DNA of 64,000 nucleotides from Actinomycetes bacterium (GTDB lineage: Bacteria; Actinomycetota; Actinomycetes; DATJPE01): NCBI GenBank assembly GCA_035506535.1, contig DATJPE010000093.1:1-64000 (forward strand), given 5' to 3'. Below are positions 1-8,442 of this stretch, one piece after another; the first letter of the stretch is position 1; each line of letters starts with the position of its first letter. The position numbers and the translations under genes are program-made. The notes beneath the pieces were generated by a model. That model did not search any database. It was not told the origin of the DNA and was given only the letters and a program-made list of their open reading frames with translations.

Positions 1-1
1 G

Positions 2-109
2 GCCACCCGCGCCGCGTGCGCGACCAGCTCCCCCGACCCGCCCCCGAACGGCGACGACGGCAACGGCTGCACTGAAGAATCCCCCGAACCCGGCACCCCT
101 CCACGCTAA
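2..109 (+). CDS. C-terminal end of an unidentified protein (5' partial)
   Basis: An open frame enters from the left edge and stops at TAA 107-109. The visible 35 residues are rich in Ser, Pro, Asp, Asn and Gly and look like a disordered tail, with no recognisable motif. A second frame is open from base 1 to a TGA at 73-75, so even the frame is uncertain. The low-complexity tail gives no functional clue; I make no family call. Confidence 0.25.
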   Translation, partial: ATRAACATSSPDPPPNGDDGNGCTEESPEPGTPPR

Positions 110-276
110 ACCGACCCACCGACAATCCCGTTCCACCACAACAGTTCTCCACAGCCCGGGTGGAAGCCGCGCACGTGCGCAAGAGGGTGGCGCTGGTCCG
201 AGAGTTCGCCGAGGCGATGGAGAACGATGACTACCCGCCAGCCGCCCAGCTATGGACTGACCACCGGATCCAGACG
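110..276. other. Gene-poor stretch with a possible gene remnant
   Basis: No convincing complete gene lies here. A plus-strand frame starting at GTG 160 reads as plausible acidic, helical protein for about 45 residues and then runs antisense into the hydrolase gene that ends at 277, where its composition becomes arginine-rich and shadow-like. It may be the relic of a lost gene, or chance. No hairpin or promoter stands out. Confidence 0.2.
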
Positions 277-1053
277 CTAGGACCCGAGGAACTCGAGGAC
301 GTTGGCGGTGAATTGCCGGTTCGTGACAGACCCGCCGTGGTCTCCGGAGACGACGAGGAGCCGGGCTCCCGGGATCGCCGCCGACAGCACCTCCGGTCGC
401 TGCGCGAACGGGTCGGTGTCGCCTGCGATGACCAGGGTGGGCGCGCTGATCCGGTCGAGCGGGATGTGGCTCATGTGCGCTGATCTCGCGACGAGGGAGA
501 GGGCGACTCGGTCGACATCGCGTCCCTCGAGGCCGTCGAGGAAGGCCTGCGCACGGGGGTCGAGCGGACCTGGGTCCTCGGCGATGAGCGCGTCGGCGAG
601 GACGTCGCGCCTCAGTGACGCGGAGTCGACCCCGCCTCGTTCCACGACGGCCGCCCCGACGCCGACGGTGACCAGTCGGCGGATCCGCTTCTCCTGCGTT
701 GCCGCGATCAGCGAGACGACCGCGCCCATCGAGAAGCCGACGAGGTCGATCTCCGGCACGCCCGTGGCGTCGATGAGCCCGGACAGGTCTCGGGCCATGC
801 GCGGCTCGCCGTACGCGTCCTCCCGATGAGGCTTGCCCGAGTGCCCGTGGCCCCTCGCGTCTGGCGCGACCACCGTGCGACCCGCCCCGTGCAGGATCCC
901 CACGACACCCGTGTCCACCCAGTCGCGCGTGGTGTCGCCGGTGAAGCCGTGGTGCAGCACCAGCGTCGGGAGGTCGTCGTCGCCCTTCCAGTGCTGAAAG
1001 GCGATCTCGACGCCGTCGTCGGTCGTGAAGGCGTCGAAAGCCGATTCGGTCAT
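277..1053 (-). CDS. alpha/beta-fold hydrolase
   Basis: Predicted cytosolic serine hydrolase of 258 residues, the usual size for the fold. The oxyanion-hole motif HHGF is near residues 34-37, the nucleophile elbow GFSMG at 106-110 puts the catalytic Ser at 108, an acidic residue lies in GDTDPF and the catalytic His in GDHGG near the C-terminus. The arrangement is like esterases and lactonases of the 3-oxoadipate enol-lactonase type, but the substrate cannot be read from sequence. Its start overlaps the stop of the upstream OsmC gene (bases 1050-1053), so the two are probably co-translated. That pairing suggests a role in detoxification or stress, which is only inference. Confidence 0.85.
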   Translation of the reverse strand: MTESAFDAFTTDDGVEIAFQHWKGDDDLPTLVLHHGFTGDTTRDWVDTGVVGILHGAGRTVVAPDARGHGHSGKPHREDAYGEPRMARDLSGLIDATGVPEIDLVGFSMGAVVSLIAATQEKRIRRLVTVGVGAAVVERGGVDSASLRRDVLADALIAEDPGPLDPRAQAFLDGLEGRDVDRVALSLVARSAHMSHIPLDRISAPTLVIAGDTDPFAQRPEVLSAAIPGARLLVVSGDHGGSVTNRQFTANVLEFLGS

Positions 1054-1478
1054 GTCGCTGCCTGCCTCGTCTCGATGGGTGTGCCGAGCTCCACGGTCCG
1101 CGAGACCGTGCAGAGTCGCTCGTGCGAGCGCTCGATGGCGATCGGGAGCGCATCACGCGCGGCATCCCCGTCAGGCCCTGCGGGGAAGCGAACGTCGAAG
1201 GTGACCGTGAGGTCGACGAGATGGTTGCCGCCTTCGTCACGCACCTTGCGCCCCGACATGGCAAGCTCGAAGTGCTCCGGCTCTGCCCGGCGGGTGGTGA
1301 TGAAGTCCACGTCGAGGCCGGTGCAGCCGGCGATCGCGACCAGCAGGAGCTCGGTCGGGCTGAAGTCCTGGGTGTCCCCCGTGCCGAACCTCAGGCGCCC
1401 GCCGCGCACGTTGATCGCCTCGTGGTGGGCGTGCTCGAGACGACGTACGACAACCGAGCGCACGTCGTCATCCGACAT
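1050..1478 (-). CDS. OsmC family protein
   Basis: A 142-residue member of the OsmC/Ohr fold, which includes small thiol-dependent peroxidases. The family hallmark is present: SPTELLLVAIAGCTG with the first Cys at the start of the central helix, and a second Cys in the C-terminal strand (ERLCTVSRTVEL). This is the two-cysteine spacing of the superfamily, but the sequence alone does not separate organic-hydroperoxide reductases from other OsmC relatives. I use ATG 1478, preceded by a G-rich tract, rather than the in-frame GTG at 1493. The stop overlaps the start of the hydrolase downstream. Confidence 0.85.
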   Translation of the reverse strand: MSDDDVRSVVVRRLEHAHHEAINVRGGRLRFGTGDTQDFSPTELLLVAIAGCTGLDVDFITTRRAEPEHFELAMSGRKVRDEGGNHLVDLTVTFDVRFPAGPDGDAARDALPIAIERSHERLCTVSRTVELGTPIETRQAAT

Positions 1479-1537
1479 GCCCCCAGCCTGCACTGCGCGC
1501 CCGGTACGCGCCAGGGCAGGGCGATCGTGCGGCGACG

Positions 1538-2755
1538 TCAGCGCCCGTAGACCGCGATGAAGTCCCGGCTGGTGTCAGTGAAGTACCGGTTCACCGGACG
1601 TTTGAAGTCCACCAGCTTGTGCGGCGTGGCCCCGCCGGGTCCCGGGGTGTACCACATTCCCGAGATCCATGCGGGGTTGATGTCGAGCTGCATCGCGCGG
1701 ACGGCGCCGGCATGCTGGAGCAGGTTCGCCAGTGACTGCACCGACAGGGCGTTGCCGGCGACGAAGACGAAGTCGCCGGCCGACGTCACCCCCAAACCGG
1801 AGCGCCAGACGTAGTACGAACCCTTGAGCGTCGCGCCCCAGTTCGATTGAACGTCCTTGGCGACGTTGCCAGCGACCTTGCCGTTGTCGATGAGCAGCCT
1901 CAGGTTCTGGCGGACCGAGACGACCGAGCTGTTCATCGACACCTCGCTCCCCCAGGCACCGATGGCTGCATGACCGTCGCGGTAGATGACCAAGGACGCG
2001 GCGCCGGGCGTGAGCTTCCCCATGGTGTGGCCATCGGCGTAGTAGCCCCCGCGGGCATCCTTGAGCTTGAACCCGCTGTTGAACGTGGCGACAAGGCCCT
2101 TGCGCGCCGAGGGCGGAATGGTGTCCGGCTGCTTCCAGAGGTTGAGGTTCCCGGGGTCGGCATAGCCGGGGTGCTGGACGAAACGGACCTGCGCCCCGTC
2201 CATCCACATCACGCCGGCGAGGTAGGAAGTGTGCTGCGAGTCGGGTCGTAGGTAGGCGACCTGCACGATCGGCTGCCCGTGGGCGTACGCCGCCGCGCGG
2301 TAGACCCCCTCACCCTTCAGCGCCGGCGTCGCGATCGAGGCGAGGGTCGCCTGGATCGACACTGATGCAACGCTCGTCGCTCGAGAGCGACCGGTGGCGC
2401 TCGAGCGGCTCACCGGCGAGCCCGAGGGCGGAGAGGTGATCTCCGATCCCTGGAGAAGGGAGAGGTCAGGCGTTCCGCCCACCTTGGGCGGATGCATCTT
2501 GTACTGCGCCTCTTCGAGGCCGGTGACCGCGAAGCCCAAGGAGTGGTTGCGCGCCCACTCGGCGAGACGAACCGACGCGCTGTCGGTCCCCGGAGCGAGC
2601 AGGGCATGGGCGACCGACCAGCCGATCACGATGACTGCGATCAGCAACAGCGTCCGGACCAGCCGCAGGTTCCGACGCAGCCGGCGCCGAGGTCGACGCT
2701 GTTCCGTGGGGACTTCCTCGTCGAGGAGCGGGGTCTCTCGCTCGGCCGACTGCAT
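1538..2755 (-). CDS. Membrane-anchored phosphodiester glycosidase family protein
   Basis: A 405-residue protein with a basic cytoplasmic N-terminus, one membrane segment (about residues 33-52, LLLIAVIVIGWSVAHALL) and a large outer domain. The C-terminal half matches the NAGPA/DUF2233 phosphodiester glycosidase family: a FNSGFKL block, a conserved YRDG strand, and the LDINPAW motif near the end. Such enzymes cleave sugar-1-phosphodiesters; the substrate here is unknown. The ATG at 2755 is preferred over the GTG at 2782 because a GAGGAG ribosome site lies just upstream of it. It is divergent from the decaprenylphosphoryl-arabinose genes, so it may act on envelope polymers (inference). Confidence 0.75.
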   Translation of the reverse strand: MQSAERETPLLDEEVPTEQRRPRRRLRRNLRLVRTLLLIAVIVIGWSVAHALLAPGTDSASVRLAEWARNHSLGFAVTGLEEAQYKMHPPKVGGTPDLSLLQGSEITSPPSGSPVSRSSATGRSRATSVASVSIQATLASIATPALKGEGVYRAAAYAHGQPIVQVAYLRPDSQHTSYLAGVMWMDGAQVRFVQHPGYADPGNLNLWKQPDTIPPSARKGLVATFNSGFKLKDARGGYYADGHTMGKLTPGAASLVIYRDGHAAIGAWGSEVSMNSSVVSVRQNLRLLIDNGKVAGNVAKDVQSNWGATLKGSYYVWRSGLGVTSAGDFVFVAGNALSVQSLANLLQHAGAVRAMQLDINPAWISGMWYTPGPGGATPHKLVDFKRPVNRYFTDTSRDFIAVYGR

Positions 2756-2855
2756 CGCTCTCCTCTTCGAGACGAACACCACCCACGGAGGGCTCGCGAT
2801 CCTTCGGCGGCGCTTCCGTCCGACATCGATGACCTTGCGCCGTGATCCTTAGCGG

Positions 2856-2883
2856 TTGCTGTGTCGAGGCGGGTCCATAGTGG
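2856..2883 (+). promoter_or_regulatory. Possible promoter of the arabinose-donor operon
   Basis: In the 193-base gap between the divergent glycosidase and phosphoribosyltransferase genes, TTGCTG (2856-2861) and TAGTGG (2878-2883) are separated by 16 bases, giving a weak -35/-10 pair about 65 bases before the ATG at 2949. The match to the actinobacterial consensus is modest. Confidence 0.3.
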
Positions 2884-2948
2884 GTGGAGTCGGCGCCACC
2901 AACCGGCCCGCACGACCAGCACCCCGACGAGGACATGAGGCGCGACCA

Positions 2949-3881
2949 ATGACCGTGGCCGTCACCGGCAGCGAGGCCGCCGCGGGTGAGGTCTCCGAGA
3001 AGAGACGAGGGCCGGTCGTGGCGCTCCTCGTCGCGCTGCGGCCCCGTCAGTGGCTGAAGAACTCGATCGTCGTGGCTGCGCCGCTCGCGGCGGCAACCCT
3101 GCTGCTGCCCAGGACGTTGTGGCTGACCGCCGTCGCGATCGTCGCGATGTGCCTGGCGTCCAGTGCCGGGTACCTCGTCAACGACGTCCGGGATGTCGCC
3201 GCGGACCGACTGCATCCGGTCAAGAGGCTTCGCCCCATCGCAGCGAGAGAGCTCGGTGCCGGCGTCGCCGTCGTCGTCGCCGGGCTCTTGGGGCTCGGCG
3301 CGCTGGCCCTCGCGGCCATGGTCGACCGTCCTGGCCTCGTGCTCGTGATCGCGGTCTACCTCGCCACCACTGTCGCGTACTCGTTGTGGCTGAAGCACGA
3401 GGCCGTCCTCGACATCGCCATCGTCGCGAGCGGGTTCGTGCTACGAGCGCTCGCCGGGGGGATGGCCACCGGTGTGGCGCCGTCGCGATGGTTCCTCATC
3501 GTCGCGGCGTTCGGGTCCTTGTTCCTCGTCGCCGGCAAGAGGGCCTCCGAACTGGTCAGGGACGATCACGACCCGACGTCCGCGCGGCGAGCACTGGGTG
3601 ACTACTCGGCCGACTATCTGCGCTTCGTCTGGCAGCTCGCCGCCGCCATCACGATCACGGCGTACTGCCTCTGGGGCTTCGGGTTGGCCCCGCACGCCGG
3701 TCGCATCGACTGGGAACCGATCTCGGTCGCGCCGTTCGTGCTGGCACTCCTTCGGTACGCACAGCATGTCGAACGGGGTGACGCGGGCGAGCCGGAGACC
3801 CTCGCGCTGCAGGACCGGACCTTGCAGGTGCTGGCCCTCGTGTGGCTCGTCGTCTTCACGCTGGGGGCCTACCACCTATGA
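2949..3881 (+). CDS. ubiA: Decaprenyl-phosphate phosphoribosyltransferase (UbiA family)
   Basis: Integral membrane prenyl-group enzyme of 310 residues that should attach 5-phosphoribose from PRPP to decaprenyl phosphate, the first committed step to decaprenylphosphoryl arabinose. The start RPRQWLKN, the first Asp-rich motif NDVRDVAADRLHP and about eight hydrophobic segments are as in Rv3806c-type UbiA proteins. The second acidic motif is in the ELVRDDHDP region. I chose ATG 2949; an upstream in-frame start at 2856 would add an unlike, proline-rich leader. The stop overlaps the dprE1 start (ATGA, 3878-3881). The dprE1-dprE2 context makes the pathway call strong. Confidence 0.88.
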   Translation: MTVAVTGSEAAAGEVSEKRRGPVVALLVALRPRQWLKNSIVVAAPLAAATLLLPRTLWLTAVAIVAMCLASSAGYLVNDVRDVAADRLHPVKRLRPIAARELGAGVAVVVAGLLGLGALALAAMVDRPGLVLVIAVYLATTVAYSLWLKHEAVLDIAIVASGFVLRALAGGMATGVAPSRWFLIVAAFGSLFLVAGKRASELVRDDHDPTSARRALGDYSADYLRFVWQLAAAITITAYCLWGFGLAPHAGRIDWEPISVAPFVLALLRYAQHVERGDAGEPETLALQDRTLQVLALVWLVVFTLGAYHL

Positions 3882-5209
3882 CCGTGCTCACCGGATGGGG
3901 GCGTACCGCCCCCACCGCGGCGACGGTCGTCCGACCCACGTCGCGTCACGGCGTCGCCGCCGCCCTCTGCGACTCCCCCCGAGGTGTCATCGCTCGAGGG
4001 CTCGGACGCTCGTACGGCGACTCCGCACAGAACGGCGGAGGCGTGGTTCTCGACCTCACCGGGCTCGACACCATCGAGGGGGTTGACCCCGGTGCGGCCA
4101 CCGTGCGCTGCGCGGCGGGTGTCTCGTTCGACTCCCTCATCTCCTTCCTGCTCCCCCAGGGCTGGTTCGTGCCGGTCACTCCGGGCACGAGGCAGGTGAC
4201 CCTCGGCGGTGCGATCGCAGCCGACGTTCACGGCAAGAACCATCACAGGGACGGCGGCATCGGCCACCACGTGGCGAGCCTCGACCTGCTCACCGCGGAC
4301 GGCTTCCTGCGCACTGTGGGTCCGGACCGAGATCCCGACCTGTTCTGGGCCACCGTGGGCGGGATGGGTCTGACGGGTGTCATCGTCGACGTCACGCTGC
4401 GGCTGCTGCGCGTTGAGACGTCGAGGATGTCGGTCACCACCGAGCGCGCGAGGGATCTCGACGAGCTGATGGCCAGGCTCGCCGCAGGTGACCGGTCGTC
4501 TCGCTACTGCGTCGCGTGGATCGACTGTCTGGCCCGAGGAGGGTCGACCGGACGGGGGGTGGTGACCCGCGGAGACCACGCGCCAGTGGAGGCGCTCGGT
4601 CGTCGGGACCGTCGTGACCCCTTGGCGCACCGAAGTCCCCGCACCCTCCCGGCCCCCGCATGGGCACCCTCTCATCTGCTCAACCGGGTGACCGTCGCAG
4701 CGTTCAACGAGGCGTGGTACCGCCGAGCCGGCATGCACGGGGTCGACGAGGTCCAGACGACCGGCGCCTTCTTCCACCCTCTCGACGGGGTGCGGGGCTG
4801 GAACCGGATCTACGGCCGCGAGGGGATGCTGCAGTACCAGTGCGTAGTCCCCGAGTCGGTGCTGCGAGACATCGTCATCGGCCTCAGTGACGCGAACGTC
4901 CCGTCCTTCCTCGCCGTGCTCAAGCGGCTGGGCGCAGCCGATCCAGCCCCGCTGTCGTTCCCCCGACCCGGGTGGACGCTCACCCTGGACATCCCGACCG
5001 GTGTGCCCGGGCTCGGCCCCATGCTCGACCGCTTCGACGAATGGGTGGTCGGCGCGGGCGGGGCGGTCTACCTGGCGAAGGACTCCCGGCTGGACCCGCG
5101 GCACCTGTCCGCCATGTATCCCCGGCTCGATGAGTGGCGCGCGGTCCGAGACCGGGTCGACCCGCTAGGTCGATTCCGTTCCGATCAGGCGAGGAGGCTC
5201 GGTCTGTGA
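3878..5209 (+). CDS. dprE1: Decaprenylphosphoryl-beta-D-ribose 2-oxidase
   Basis: FAD-dependent oxidase (443 residues) that oxidises the 2'-OH of decaprenylphosphoryl ribose, working with DprE2 to give decaprenylphosphoryl arabinose, the arabinose donor for cell-wall arabinans. The FAD-binding part shows GLGRSYGDSAQN and the TPGTRQVTLGGAIAADVHGKNHH block with the covalent-flavin-type His region; the C-terminal half has YQCVVP, PGWTLTLDIP, LAKDSR and MYPRLDEW, all DprE1 landmarks. At the place where mycobacterial DprE1 has the benzothiazinone-reactive Cys387 (PGWNICVDFP), this protein has Thr369. Start and stop overlap the neighbouring genes by four bases, so all three should be co-translated. 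Confidence 0.9.
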   Translation: MTVLTGWGRTAPTAATVVRPTSRHGVAAALCDSPRGVIARGLGRSYGDSAQNGGGVVLDLTGLDTIEGVDPGAATVRCAAGVSFDSLISFLLPQGWFVPVTPGTRQVTLGGAIAADVHGKNHHRDGGIGHHVASLDLLTADGFLRTVGPDRDPDLFWATVGGMGLTGVIVDVTLRLLRVETSRMSVTTERARDLDELMARLAAGDRSSRYCVAWIDCLARGGSTGRGVVTRGDHAPVEALGRRDRRDPLAHRSPRTLPAPAWAPSHLLNRVTVAAFNEAWYRRAGMHGVDEVQTTGAFFHPLDGVRGWNRIYGREGMLQYQCVVPESVLRDIVIGLSDANVPSFLAVLKRLGAADPAPLSFPRPGWTLTLDIPTGVPGLGPMLDRFDEWVVGAGGAVYLAKDSRLDPRHLSAMYPRLDEWRAVRDRVDPLGRFRSDQARRLGL

Positions 5210-5973
5210 TCGACGCTCTGGGACGTCCCCAGTCGGTGCTCGTGCTGGGAGGCACGTCCGACATCGCCGACGCGGTGGTCCGCGCACTGGTCGACCGTGG
5301 CCGGCTGCGCCGTGCGGTGCTCGCCGGGCGGGACGAGCAGGCGCTCGCCTGCGCCGCGGAACGGCTGCGGTCCTCGATCGGCATCACCTCGGACGTCGCA
5401 GTCGCGAGGTTGGACGCCGCCGACCCGACCACGCTGGTCCCGGTCGTCGACCGCGCCTTCGACGCCGGGGACGTCGACGTCGTGCTGCTCGCGGTGGGGG
5501 CTCTCGGCGACCAGGACCTCCTCGAGCGGGAACCCTCGTCGACGTACGCGCTGGCGGTGTCGAACTACGCGGCACCCGTGACCCTCGGACTTGCGGCGGC
5601 TCGCCGGCTTCGTGAGCAGGGCCATGGAGTCCTGGTCGTCCTGTCCTCCGTGGCAGGGATGCGGCCGCGGCGCTCGAACTACGTGTACGGGTCCAGCAAA
5701 GCGGGGCTGGATGCGTTCTCTCGGGGGCTGACCGAGGCCCTGCGCGGCAGCGGGGCACGCGTCCTCGTCGTCCGGCCGGGCTTCGTCCACACCCGGATGA
5801 CGCGCGGACGCGAGCCTGCCCCGTTCGCCACGACCACCGAGGCAGTGGCCGCCGTCGTCCTCGACGGCATGGACAACCACCGCACTGTGGTCTACGCCCC
5901 TCCAGTGCTGCGCGGGGTCATGGCGGTCCTCACTCGGCTCCCGCAGCCGATCTTCCGACACCTACCGGGATGA
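5206..5973 (+). CDS. dprE2: Decaprenylphosphoryl-2-keto-erythro-pentose reductase
   Basis: Short-chain dehydrogenase of 255 residues that should reduce the DprE1 keto product with NADH to decaprenylphosphoryl arabinose. Visible parts are the nucleotide-binding VLGGTSDIA, the NYAAP/SSVAG strand region and the YVYGSSKAG active-site block (Tyr and Lys four apart), followed by VRPGFVHTRMT. It begins at GTG 5206, inside the dprE1 stop region (GTGA). It ends four bases before the convergent universal stress protein gene. The SDR family is broad; the assignment rests on sequence landmarks and the dprE1 partner. Confidence 0.9.
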   Translation: MIDALGRPQSVLVLGGTSDIADAVVRALVDRGRLRRAVLAGRDEQALACAAERLRSSIGITSDVAVARLDAADPTTLVPVVDRAFDAGDVDVVLLAVGALGDQDLLEREPSSTYALAVSNYAAPVTLGLAAARRLREQGHGVLVVLSSVAGMRPRRSNYVYGSSKAGLDAFSRGLTEALRGSGARVLVVRPGFVHTRMTRGREPAPFATTTEAVAAVVLDGMDNHRTVVYAPPVLRGVMAVLTRLPQPIFRHLPG

Positions 5974-5977
5974 CAGG

Positions 5978-6424
5978 TCAGCGGGGTCCTTGGGGCGGGA
6001 CCACGAGGACCGGCTGATCGGCGAACTCGAGCACGTGGCGGGTCTGGCTGCCGACGTACGGCTCGCCCCGCGCGGGTCGTGCGGACTTGCCCATGACGAT
6101 GAGGTCGGCGTTCCAGTCGCGGGCGGCGGCCAGGATCGCCGGGCCCACGTCGCCCGCGAGCATCTCGGTCTCCACGTTGACGCCCGACTCGTGGGCCAGT
6201 GAGGTGACTCGTGCCAGCACGGCACCGGTCGACATGGCCCGGCGAGCACCGGCCGCGTCGGCCTGGCCGCCGGCGCCGGCCAGAGCCGCGTCGAGGGCAT
6301 GGTTCGAGCTGACGCTGACCGCGCGCAGCTGCAGCCGCCAGGAACGAGCCATTCCCACGGCAAGCCGCGCGGCCGCCAGGGACGGTGAGGAGTCATCCAC
6401 GGCGAGCAGGACACGTTCGATCAC
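5978..6424 (-). CDS. Universal stress protein (UspA family)
   Basis: A 148-residue single UspA domain. It starts VIERVLLAVDDSSPS, the usual first strand with its Asp, and carries the ATP-site loop VMGKSARPARGEPYVGSQTR followed by QPVLVVP. The start is GTG 6424, overlapping the stop of the ATPase D gene by four bases, so it is read as the last cistron of the rotary ATPase operon. That position suggests it responds to energy state or modulates the ATPase, but no direct evidence for an interaction is in the sequence. Confidence 0.88.
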   Translation of the reverse strand: MIERVLLAVDDSSPSLAAARLAVGMARSWRLQLRAVSVSSNHALDAALAGAGGQADAAGARRAMSTGAVLARVTSLAHESGVNVETEMLAGDVGPAILAAARDWNADLIVMGKSARPARGEPYVGSQTRHVLEFADQPVLVVPPQGPR

Positions 6425-7044
6425 GGCGACCTCCGCTCCGGACGGGCAGCGACCGCTCGGCGTAGCCGCGTACCGTCGTCTTGTTCCGCCTGTTCCAGCG
6501 CCAGCTCGAGCGCGGCCAGCGATTCCTCCAGCCAGGGCACCCACCGCTTCTCCAAGGCGCGCAGCCGACGTCGGGTGACCGCGATCTCGGCGTCGATGCG
6601 TCGCAGAGCCTCGTCAGCGGCAGCGGTGCGGGCGCCGGCCACGACCGCGTCGTGGTAGGCCGCGGCCGTCGCCAGCACGGCGGAGTTGCCAGGCACCAGC
6701 GAGGCTGGCTCCGGCGCGACGAGCGCCGCGTCAACGGGGTAGCGCAGCCCCATCGCCGTGGTCCAGGTCAGCTCCACCCTCGCCAGGGCCACCGGAACCG
6801 CCGAGGCGACGGCGTCCTCCCCGCCGATCACGACGGCTCGCAGAAGCCAGGTCCTGGCCTGCTGGCAGGCCGCCTGCCACGCCTCGTGCCGCCGCTGCGC
6901 CTGGGTCAGCAGGCGCTGCCGTTCCGGGACCAGGATGCGCAGCTTGCGGTCGAGCTGGTCGCGGCCCGCCGTGGCCGTGGCCAGGCGTCGCCGCAGCCAC
7001 AGCCGCCCGGAACGGCCGGCAGGGATGCGTGCGGGCTTGGGCAT
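6421..7044 (-). CDS. atpD: A/V-type ATPase subunit D (central stalk)
   Basis: Rotor shaft subunit that sits in the A3B3 hexamer. The 207-residue protein starts with the family block PAGRSGRLWLRRRLATA and is almost wholly helical, with two long coiled-coil stretches (about residues 15-65 and 140-195), as expected for subunit D. It lies three bases after subunit B and is coupled to the following usp gene. The sequence is Ala/Arg-rich, as in other high-GC homologs. Not to be confused with F-type AtpD (beta). Confidence 0.88.
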   Translation of the reverse strand: MPKPARIPAGRSGRLWLRRRLATATAGRDQLDRKLRILVPERQRLLTQAQRRHEAWQAACQQARTWLLRAVVIGGEDAVASAVPVALARVELTWTTAMGLRYPVDAALVAPEPASLVPGNSAVLATAAAYHDAVVAGARTAAADEALRRIDAEIAVTRRRLRALEKRWVPWLEESLAALELALEQAEQDDGTRLRRAVAARPERRSP

Positions 7045-7047
7045 CCC

Positions 7048-8442
7048 TCAGCCGTCCCCTCGCGCCGTGACGTAGGTCTGCACGAACCGGGCCGAGACCA
7101 TGGTCAGCTCGCGAGCCGGGAGCACCGCGGCGGCGGCCCAGCCCCGGTCGAGGGTTTCGGACATGGTCCGCGACTCTCCCGGTCGCTGGTCGACCAGGCG
7201 CCGCTCGAACTCCTCGGCGAAGCGCAGGTAGAGCTGATCGGTCGCGTTGAGCGCCGCCTCACCGACGATCTCCGCGAGCTCGCGGACGCCTCGGGCGCGC
7301 GCCAGCGCGGCGAGCAGCTGGTCGGCCAGCTCGAGATGGTCCTCGCGGGTACGTCCGGGTCCGGCGCCGCTGCGCATGAGCCGGGAGAGCGACGACAGCG
7401 GGTCGACCGGCGGGTAGATGCCGCGGGCGTGGACCTCGCGCGAGAGGACGACCTGGCCCTCCGTGATGTAACCCGTCAGGTCCGGCACCGGGTGGGTGAT
7501 GTCGCCGGAGGGCATCGTGACCACAGGCAGCACGGTCACCGACCCGGGCTTGCCGCGGATGCGTCCGCAGCGCTCGTACAGCGAGGCCAGGTCGCTGTAC
7601 AGATAGCCGGGGTACGCCCTCCGGCCGGGCATCTCGCCACGTGCCGAGGAGACCTCGCGCAGCGCTTCGGCATAGCTGGTCATGTCGGCCAGCACCACCA
7701 GCACGTGCCGGTCGAGCTCGAACGCGAGGTGCTCGGCGACGGTGAGCGCCACCCGTGGGGTGAGGATTCGTTCGATGACCGGGTCGTCGGCGGTGTTGAG
7801 GAGCAGCAGCAGCTCACCGGCCGCGGCGCGTTCGTCGAGAGCGGCCCGTACGGCGCTCGCGTCGGCGTGCGTCAGCCCCATGGCGGCGAAGACCACGCTG
7901 AACGGCTCGTCGCCGGCGCTGGCATGCGCGGCCACCTGGGCCGCGAGCTGCAGGTGCGGCAGCCCGGCCGCGGAGAAGATCGGCAGCTTCTGCCCCCGGA
8001 CCAGGGTGGTGAGCGCGTCGATGGCCGAGATCCCGGTGAGGACCGGCTCGGCGGGAGGCTCCCGGCGGACGGGGTTGATCGGGTACCCGGCCACCGGGGC
8101 GCTGACCCGCGAGAGGATCGGCGGGCCTCCGTCGATGGGCTCGCCCCGCCCGTTGCACACCCTGCCGAGCCAGCTCGACCCGACCGGGATCCGCAGCGGC
8201 TCGCCCGCGAAGCGGACCCGGGTGCTCCCGGCGGCCAGCCCCTCGGTGCCCTCGAGCACCTGGACGACGGCGAGGCCGCGGTCCACCTCGAGCACCAGCC
8301 CGTGCCGATCGTTGTCAGAGGACCCGCCCGCGCGGATCGTGGCGAACTCGTCCCAGCCGACGCCGGCGACGCCGCGGATGACCAGCAACGGTCCGCGCAG
8401 CTCGGCAACCCCACCGTACTCGACGTCGAGCCGGGCGCTCAC
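7048..8442 (-). CDS. atpB: A/V-type ATPase subunit B (non-catalytic)
   Basis: Regulatory subunit of the A3B3 head, 464 residues. It shows the V-type B landmarks: a beta-barrel N-terminus, GEPIDGGPPI, ISAIDALTTLVRGQKLPIFSAAGLPH in place of a true P-loop, LADMTSYAEALREVSSARGEMPGRRAYPGYLYSDL, and TMPSGDITHPVPDLTGYITEGQ. The GTG at 8442 overlaps the stop of subunit A by four bases. All key nucleotide-binding-interface residues seem intact. Confidence 0.93.
   Translation of the reverse strand: MSARLDVEYGGVAELRGPLLVIRGVAGVGWDEFATIRAGGSSDNDRHGLVLEVDRGLAVVQVLEGTEGLAAGSTRVRFAGEPLRIPVGSSWLGRVCNGRGEPIDGGPPILSRVSAPVAGYPINPVRREPPAEPVLTGISAIDALTTLVRGQKLPIFSAAGLPHLQLAAQVAAHASAGDEPFSVVFAAMGLTHADASAVRAALDERAAAGELLLLLNTADDPVIERILTPRVALTVAEHLAFELDRHVLVVLADMTSYAEALREVSSARGEMPGRRAYPGYLYSDLASLYERCGRIRGKPGSVTVLPVVTMPSGDITHPVPDLTGYITEGQVVLSREVHARGIYPPVDPLSSLSRLMRSGAGPGRTREDHLELADQLLAALARARGVRELAEIVGEAALNATDQLYLRFAEEFERRLVDQRPGESRTMSETLDRGWAAAAVLPARELTMVSARFVQTYVTARGDG

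Noticed and set aside
160-483. 107-codon plus-strand frame at the left edge
   Set aside because: It has no ribosome site, runs antisense into the hydrolase gene and becomes shadow-like; only a relic is possible.
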